Source of the DNA: Lachnospiraceae bacterium
Lineage (GTDB): Bacteria; Bacillota_A; Clostridia; Lachnospirales; Lachnospiraceae
Reading direction: 5' to 3'
DNA: 19,846 nt
Assembly (NCBI GenBank): GCA_017652545.1
Contig: JAGCAV010000434.1
Span: forward strand, 1-19,846
The notes beneath the pieces were generated by a model. The model saw nothing but the letters and a program-made list of their open reading frames with translations, had not been told where the DNA came from and did no database searches. Every line of letters starts with the position of its first letter. Position 1 is the stretch's first letter. Positions 15,268 to 19,846 of this stretch are shown piece after piece. A program made the translations under genes and the position numbers.

Positions 15268-15750
15268 TTAAAAATCAAGCGCCAGCCGCACCAGCGCAAC
15301 CTTTTCTCTTTCGATCTGAAGTTCTCCGATTCCGGTAACTTCAATCGTGATCGTTTTCCGGTCCCAGGCTCTGAGCGTGCCTGTCATTTCTTTCCCGATT
15401 CCGTCCCTGCGGTCCGAGAGCGGTCTGTAAAGTCTGACATCGACCTCATCTCCCAGATGACGTTCCAGGTCCTTATCCTTCTTCAAAGGCCTGTCAAGTC
15501 CGGGCGAACTCACTTCCAGTGTGTATGATTCATCAATGAAATCCTCCTCATCGAGCCGGTCACTCAGATACCGGCTGACCAGTTCGCAGTCATTGATGGT
15601 AATACCGCCTTCCTTGTCGATATATGCGCGCAGGAACCAGTTGCCGGCTTCCTTCACATATTCCACATCGACCAGTTCAAAGCCGTTCTGATCGAGGATC
15701 GGCATGATCAGCGTTTGTGTCCTTGATTCGTACGTTTCCCTTCTTGACAT
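15268..15750 (-). CDS. rimP: Ribosome maturation factor RimP
   Basis: A 160-residue protein needed for 30S assembly. The N-terminal domain holds GFELVDVEYVKEAGNWFLRA and the family signature SYTLEVSSPGLDRPL (SPGLDRPL is the hallmark). The C-terminal SH3-like domain ends in IEREKVALVRLALDF, which contacts S12 in known structures. The ATG at 15750 is chosen over a TTG just upstream, with an AAAGGAC site. It is the first gene of the nusA/infB cluster, with its own promoter and leader. Confidence 0.96.
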   Translation of the reverse strand: MSRRETYESRTQTLIMPILDQNGFELVDVEYVKEAGNWFLRAYIDKEGGITINDCELVSRYLSDRLDEEDFIDESYTLEVSSPGLDRPLKKDKDLERHLGDEVDVRLYRPLSDRRDGIGKEMTGTLRAWDRKTITIEVTGIGELQIEREKVALVRLALDF

Positions 15751-15775
15751 CAACAGTCCTTTCTTTTTTGTACCT

Positions 15776-15811
15776 TATCAAAGAAAGAAGAACGAGTCTG
15801 CTGACCCGTTC
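15776..15811 (-). terminator. Attenuator-like hairpin in the rimP leader
   Basis: GAACGGGUC (15803-15811) and GACUCGUUC (15790-15798) pair over nine positions with one G-U wobble and an AGCA loop. UUCUUUCUUU follows on the minus-strand transcript. It lies between the promoter and the rimP start, so it would act as an early terminator. Attenuator-type rimP leaders are known in Firmicutes. NusA encoded downstream could take part in feedback (inference). Confidence 0.6.
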
Positions 15812-15840
15812 CTCTCGCACAATCAATATTCAACGTTGGT

Positions 15841-15869
15841 ATACTAACACCCAATCGTGTTTTTTGCAA
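15841..15869 (-). promoter_or_regulatory. Promoter of the rimP-nusA-infB cluster
   Basis: -35 TTGCAA (15864-15869), a 17-nt spacer, and -10 TAGTAT (15841-15846) preceded by TGT (extended -10). The predicted leader is about 85 nt and contains the attenuator-like hairpin. Confidence 0.6.
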
Positions 15870-15933
15870 GCGTTTTTTCATAAAACACCCTGCAGACATC
15901 AGGTCATGCCGAACCGGTCCCTGTATCATCCTT

Positions 15934-18177
15934 TCAGGTGCGCAGTTTTGTCCCCTTTGTATCCCGGTTTCCGATATGAAGCTTTGTCAGCGCGACCTTC
16001 TTTTTTGAAATGACCGCTTCGGTCGGACTTTCACTGCCGCCGACCAGGAAGACCTGGTCCAGCCGGTCATCGTCCGTAAGCTTCATGCCCCTTACTCCGA
16101 TGGCGCCTTTCTTTTTATAGGGGATCTGATCCAGTCCGAATCTGAGGAGATACCCTTTGGAGGAAGCCATGACGATCTGATTCTCATCCGTCAGTCCCCG
16201 GACCTGAAGCAGTTCATCCCCTTCCTGAAGCAGCGTCGCCTGAATGGTGCGCTTGCTCACATCGAATTCGTCCCCGAGCACCCGCTTGACCATTCCTTTC
16301 CGGGTAATGAAAAGGAATGTGCTGATCGAGAGATTCTCCATGGGAACGACCTGTACAAAGCTTTCGACCCTGCTGTCATAATTGCACAGGTTGTCGATCG
16401 GTGTCCCCTTGTCCTTAAACTTCCCGTACGGCACATCGGTCATCTTCAGGATGTGCGACTTGCCCGTGTTGGTAAATACGCAGACCCGGCCTTCGCTCAT
16501 GCAATGGATCACAAACTGGTTTGCCTGATCCGCCGCGTCCCTGTTCCTTTCATATACGGACTCATCAATACAGCGCGCGTAGCCGAAGCGGTCCATCAGG
16601 AATACCACAGGGAACTCTTCCGCTTTCTTCTCCTCAAAGACAACGGCGCCGGCATCCTCGATCTGCGTCTTTCTGGGCGTCGCATAGGCTTTCTTCCAGG
16701 CCTTCAGTTCATCGATGATGACCTTTGCCATGGAATCATAGTTGTTCAGGATATCCGTATACCTGGCAATGGCTTCAAGCGTCTTTTTATGCTCCTCCAT
16801 CAGGGCATTGATCTCCAGCCCGATCAGCTTGTACAGACGCATCTCAAGGATCGCCTGTGCCTGAGCTTCCGTAAACCGCAGCTTTGCCGCCTGCTTCCGT
16901 GACTTTTCCGTCTTGAACCTGATGCCCTCTGTGATGCCCCTGACCAGGCAGTCTTTTGCCTGCTTCTGGTTTTCACATCCGCGGAGGATCTCAATGATCA
17001 GGTCGATCACGTCGCAGGCCTTGATCAGGCCTTCCTGGATCTCCTTCCTGCCTGTCTCGCGTTCCAGCAGCTTCTGGTACTTTCTCGTGGCAATGTCAAA
17101 CTGAAAATCGATATGGCTCTCCAGGACCGCCCGCAGGCTCATGGTTTCCGGACGTCCCTGCGACACAGCCAGCATATTGACGCCGAAGGAATCCTCCAGC
17201 CTTGTTTTCTTGTAGAGCAGGTTTTTAATGTATTCCGGGTCTGCGCCTTTACGCAGCTCGATCACGATGCGGATCCCTTCCTTCGATGACTGGTTTGAGA
17301 TATCCGTGATGTCTCCCGTTTTTTTGCTTTCCACCAGTGCGTAGACATCGTTCAGGAACTTTCCGATATTGGCGCCGATCATCGTGTAGGGAATCTCCGT
17401 GATCACCAGGCATTCGCGGCCGCCCTTCATCTTTTCGACTTCGACCCTGCCGCGTATTCTGATCTTCCCTGTCCCCTCTGCGTAGATACCAGGCAGGTCT
17501 GAGGCATTCACCACGATCCCGCCTGTCGGAAAATCAGGTCCCTTGATATAATCCAGCAGTTTTTCATCCGGTATCCGGTCGTTTTTTATCAGAGCGATGA
17601 CCGCATCGATCACTTCCCCGAGATTATGCGGGGGAATGCTTGTGACCATGCCGACTGCAATGCCCTCCGAACCGTTGACAAGGAGATTTGGGATCCTGGC
17701 GGGCAGCACTTCAGGCTCTTTTTCCGTCTCATCAAAATTGGGGACAAAGTTCACGATATCCTTGTCCAGATCCGAGAGAAAAACCTCCTGGGTGATCTTC
17801 TGAAGCCTCGCCTCCGTATAGCGCATGGCGGCAGCCCCGTCTCCTTCGATGGATCCGAAATTGCCGTGCCCGTCCACGAGGGGTATGCCCATCTTGAAAT
17901 CCTGCGCCATGACCACCAGTGAACCGTAGATCGAGCTGTCACCATGGGGATGATATTTACCCATCGTATCGCCCACGATCCTGGCGCTCTTTCTGAAAGG
18001 CCTGTCATAGCGGATCCCCAGCTCATACATATCATAAAGCGTGCGTCTCTGCACGGGCTTCAGGCCGTCTCTGACATCCGGCAGCGCCCTTGCCACGATC
18101 ACGCTCATGGCATAGTCGATATATGATTTCTGCATGATATCCGAATACTCTGTCCGGATGATCTGATCATGTTCCAT
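15934..18177 (-). CDS. parC: Type IIA topoisomerase A subunit, probably topoisomerase IV ParC
   Basis: A 747-residue DNA breakage-reunion subunit with catalytic Tyr120 in [11 protein letters not shown]. The N-terminal winged-helix/tower region covers about 1-490 and the beta-pinwheel C-terminal domain about 500-747. The GyrA box (QRRGGxG), which allows gyrase to wrap DNA, is absent. The matching stretch of the first blade reads [14 protein letters not shown]. The length (747, against about 820-870 for GyrA) and the partner gene upstream favour topoisomerase IV, which decatenates chromosomes, although the core ([11 protein letters not shown]) is GyrA-like. At quinolone-region positions Ser81 is kept, but the residue matching GyrA Asp87 is Gly85. 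The binding site is weak (AAAGG). A second gyrA copy near dnaA is expected elsewhere. Confidence 0.78.
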   Translation of the reverse strand: MEHDQIIRTEYSDIMQKSYIDYAMSVIVARALPDVRDGLKPVQRRTLYDMYELGIRYDRPFRKSARIVGDTMGKYHPHGDSSIYGSLVVMAQDFKMGIPLVDGHGNFGSIEGDGAAAMRYTEARLQKITQEVFLSDLDKDIVNFVPNFDETEKEPEVLPARIPNLLVNGSEGIAVGMVTSIPPHNLGEVIDAVIALIKNDRIPDEKLLDYIKGPDFPTGGIVVNASDLPGIYAEGTGKIRIRGRVEVEKMKGGRECLVITEIPYTMIGANIGKFLNDVYALVESKKTGDITDISNQSSKEGIRIVIELRKGADPEYIKNLLYKKTRLEDSFGVNMLAVSQGRPETMSLRAVLESHIDFQFDIATRKYQKLLERETGRKEIQEGLIKACDVIDLIIEILRGCENQKQAKDCLVRGITEGIRFKTEKSRKQAAKLRFTEAQAQAILEMRLYKLIGLEINALMEEHKKTLEAIARYTDILNNYDSMAKVIIDELKAWKKAYATPRKTQIEDAGAVVFEEKKAEEFPVVFLMDRFGYARCIDESVYERNRDAADQANQFVIHCMSEGRVCVFTNTGKSHILKMTDVPYGKFKDKGTPIDNLCNYDSRVESFVQVVPMENLSISTFLFITRKGMVKRVLGDEFDVSKRTIQATLLQEGDELLQVRGLTDENQIVMASSKGYLLRFGLDQIPYKKKGAIGVRGMKLTDDDRLDQVFLVGGSESPTEAVISKKKVALTKLHIGNRDTKGTKLRT

Positions 18178-18213
18178 ACTTTCAGCCTTTTTCTTTAGAA
18201 AACACTACACTAC

Positions 18214-18288
18214 GTTGAGTGTGAAGAGTGAAGAATGGAGAGTGGATTTTTACGCTCTCTCAACTCTTAACTCTCAACTCTCAACACT
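18214..18288. repeat. Imperfect inverted repeat of GAGAGT-type units between parE and parC
   Basis: On the plus strand a purine-rich arm (GAGTGTGAAGAGTGAAGAAT, GGAGAGTGG) faces a pyrimidine-rich arm (CTCTCTCAACTCTTAACTCT, CAACTCTCAACACTC) across a short T-rich spacer. The right arm contains tandem CTCAACT units. The arms can fold into a long imperfect hairpin in either transcript. It begins about 5 bp past the parE stop codon and ends about 36 bp before the parC start. It shares unit sequences with the truB-ribF tract. Confidence 0.65.
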
Positions 18289-18292
18289 CTTT

Positions 18293-19846
18293 TTAAACAT
18301 CAAGCAGCGCTTCCCGCGCGTGCTCGTAAATAAACGCTTTCCTGGGCGGGACATCTGTCCCCATCAGCATCTGTGTCACATCGGAAGCCATGCGGGCGTC
18401 TTCGATCTCAACCAGTTTCAGCGTCCTTGTCTCCGGGTTGAGCGTTGTCTCCCACAGCTGCGATGCATCCATCTCTCCCAGGCCTTTATAGCGCTGCAGG
18501 GTAAAGGGCGTTTTATGCTTTTTCCTGTAGCGTTCCAGTGCCGCGTCATCATACAGATACTCCTCCTCCCCTCTGGAAGGAATGGCTTTGTAAAGAGGCG
18601 GCATCGCGATGTAAACATGCCCTTCATAGATCAGTTCCGGCATGAACCGGTAGAACAGTGTCAGGAGCAGCGTACAGATATGCGCGCCGTCCACATCGGC
18701 ATCCGCCATGATGATGATCTTGTCATAGCGCAGTTTTGTGATGTCAAAATCATTTCCGTACCCTTCGGAAAAACCGCATCCGAAAGAGTTGATCATCGTT
18801 TTGATCTCCGCGTTTGCCAGGACCTTGTCGATCGATGCTTTTTCGACATTCAGGATCTTGCCGCGTATGGGCAGGATCGCCTGGTAGTTCCTGTCTCTTG
18901 CGGTCTTGGCCGAACCGCCGGCAGAGTCTCCCTCAACGATAAAAATCTCGCACTTTTTAGCGTCTCTGCTTTCACAGTTGGCAAGTTTTCCGTTGCTGTC
19001 AAAGGAAAATTTCTGCTTTACCAGCAGGTTTGTCTTGGCCTTTTCCTCGGTCTTCCGGATTTTTGCCGCCCTTTCCGCGCAGCTGAGGACGGCTTTCAGG
19101 CTGTCCAGGTTTTTGTCGAAATACCGGACGACCTCCTCCGATGTCACCTTCGCGACTGCTTTGGCAGCATCCTGGTTGTCAAGCTTTGTCTTTGTCTGTC
19201 CCTCAAAGCTGGGATCGGGATGACGGATCGAGATGACTGCCGTAATACCGTTACGGACATCAGCGCCGGTAAAGTTCACATCCTTTTCCTTCAGGATGCC
19301 AAGCTCCCTGGCGTACGTATTCATCACCTGTGTGAAGGCGGTCTTGAAGCCCGTCAGATGCGTTCCGCCCTCCGCATTATAGATATTGTTGCAGAACCCC
19401 AGCACTGTCTCGTGGAATTCGTTCACATACTGAAGCGCCACCTCCACGGAGATATGTCCTTCCGCCTCTCCCTGAAAATAGACCGGTTCACAGACCGTTT
19501 CCTTGTTCTTGTTCAGGTCCCTGATATAACCGATGATCCCATCCGGTTCATGGAAAGCAACCTCTTCCGGTTCCTCTCCCCTCTCATCCCGGAAAAGAAT
19601 GGTCAGGGTCGGATTCAGATAGGCCGTCTCGTGCAGCCGGCTTTTTACCTCGGTGGCTGAAAAACGGGTCACTTCAAAGATCTCGTCATCGGGCAGGAAA
19701 TTGACTCTCGTACCCGTCTTTTTTGTCTTTCCGATCACCGGGAGCAGGCCGTTTTCCAGTTCAGTCGTCGGGATGCCCCGCTCGTAGCTGTCATGATAGA
19801 TCTGACCGTCCCGTGACACCCAGACTTCCAGCCACGCGGAGAGCGC
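18293..19846 (-). CDS. parE: Type IIA topoisomerase B subunit, probably topoisomerase IV ParE, N-terminus cut by window edge
   Basis: The open frame continues through the right edge; the first visible residues (ALSAWLEVWVSRDG) are inside the GHKL ATPase domain. The visible 517 residues cover the end of that domain, the transducer domain (VRNGITAVISIRHPDPSFEG), the Toprim domain (EIFIVEGDSAGG; metal-binding DADVDG) and the C-terminal MPPLYK to YKGLGEMD region that binds the A subunit. After DADVDGAH the sequence reads ICTLLL: GyrB has Arg where this has Cys, while ParE proteins vary there, which mildly supports ParE. The gene immediately precedes the A subunit, separated by a repeat element. 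The internal GTG at 19819 is not a start. Confidence 0.8.
   Translation of the reverse strand, partial: ALSAWLEVWVSRDGQIYHDSYERGIPTTELENGLLPVIGKTKKTGTRVNFLPDDEIFEVTRFSATEVKSRLHETAYLNPTLTILFRDERGEEPEEVAFHEPDGIIGYIRDLNKNKETVCEPVYFQGEAEGHISVEVALQYVNEFHETVLGFCNNIYNAEGGTHLTGFKTAFTQVMNTYARELGILKEKDVNFTGADVRNGITAVISIRHPDPSFEGQTKTKLDNQDAAKAVAKVTSEEVVRYFDKNLDSLKAVLSCAERAAKIRKTEEKAKTNLLVKQKFSFDSNGKLANCESRDAKKCEIFIVEGDSAGGSAKTARDRNYQAILPIRGKILNVEKASIDKVLANAEIKTMINSFGCGFSEGYGNDFDITKLRYDKIIIMADADVDGAHICTLLLTLFYRFMPELIYEGHVYIAMPPLYKAIPSRGEEEYLYDDAALERYRKKHKTPFTLQRYKGLGEMDASQLWETTLNPETRTLKLVEIEDARMASDVTQMLMGTDVPPRKAFIYEHAREALLDV

Noticed and set aside
15252..15344. N-terminal extension of nusA upstream of 15251
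   Set aside because: It would overlap the conserved end of rimP by a long stretch. The ATG at 15251 has a strong GGAGGA site and gives the normal NusA N-terminus.
15870..15933. Terminator between parC and rimP
   Set aside because: The possible stem around 15865-15895 has a mismatch and a bulge and is followed by an A-rich, not U-rich, run on the transcribed strand.
18215..19660. 481-codon open frame on the plus strand opposite parE
   Set aside because: A mirror frame of a conserved gene. Its N-terminal part is just the translated repeat element.

Overview
Every gene I can support in this window lies on the minus strand, so the biology reads from the right edge to the left. The gene content and order suggest a Gram-positive Clostridia genome, most likely of Lachnospiraceae type (inference). 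The order is rimP-nusA-ylxR-ylxQ-infB-rbfA-nrnA-truB-ribF-rpsO-pnp. Other pointers are a T-box leader, strong AAGGAGG ribosome binding sites, a Ktr potassium system and a moderately high G+C content. No mobile element, CRISPR array, tRNA or rRNA gene was found.

Layout from the right edge: (1) A type II topoisomerase pair: the B subunit (5' end cut off by the window edge) followed by the A subunit. The A subunit lacks a GyrA box, so I read the pair as topoisomerase IV (parE-parC). A purine/pyrimidine inverted-repeat element fills the gap between them. (2) A promoter and attenuator-like leader, then the translation/RNA cluster rimP, nusA, ylxR, ylxQ, infB, rbfA, nrnA, truB, ribF and a DUF3592-like membrane protein gene. 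These genes are tightly packed, several overlap, and no convincing internal terminator was seen. (3) rpsO behind its own strong promoter and a structured leader, then a hairpin terminator/attenuator, then pnp with a hairpin in its leader and a clear terminator after it. (4) A promoter, then ktrB-ktrA, a potassium uptake channel and its nucleotide-binding regulator. (5) A promoter and a well-formed T-box riboswitch whose specifier reads UGG (tryptophan), then a periplasmic-binding-fold solute receptor of the TrpX type. Its 3' end runs off the left edge.

The central cluster links ribosome small-subunit maturation (RimP, RbfA, S15), transcription elongation/antitermination (NusA), initiation (InfB), tRNA modification (TruB) and RNA decay (PNPase, NrnA). 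Its regulation appears to rest mostly on RNA leaders: a rimP attenuator, a likely S15-responsive rpsO leader and a pnp leader hairpin.

The window is largely a conserved housekeeping region. The points most worth a second look are the Trp T-box/TrpX unit and its receptor without a lipobox, the alternative pairings in the rpsO leader, a seven-codon mini-cistron overlapping the nrnA start, the GAGAGT-type repeats at two gene junctions, the acidic tyrosine-rich NusA tail, and the natural Gly in the quinolone-determining region of the topoisomerase A subunit.
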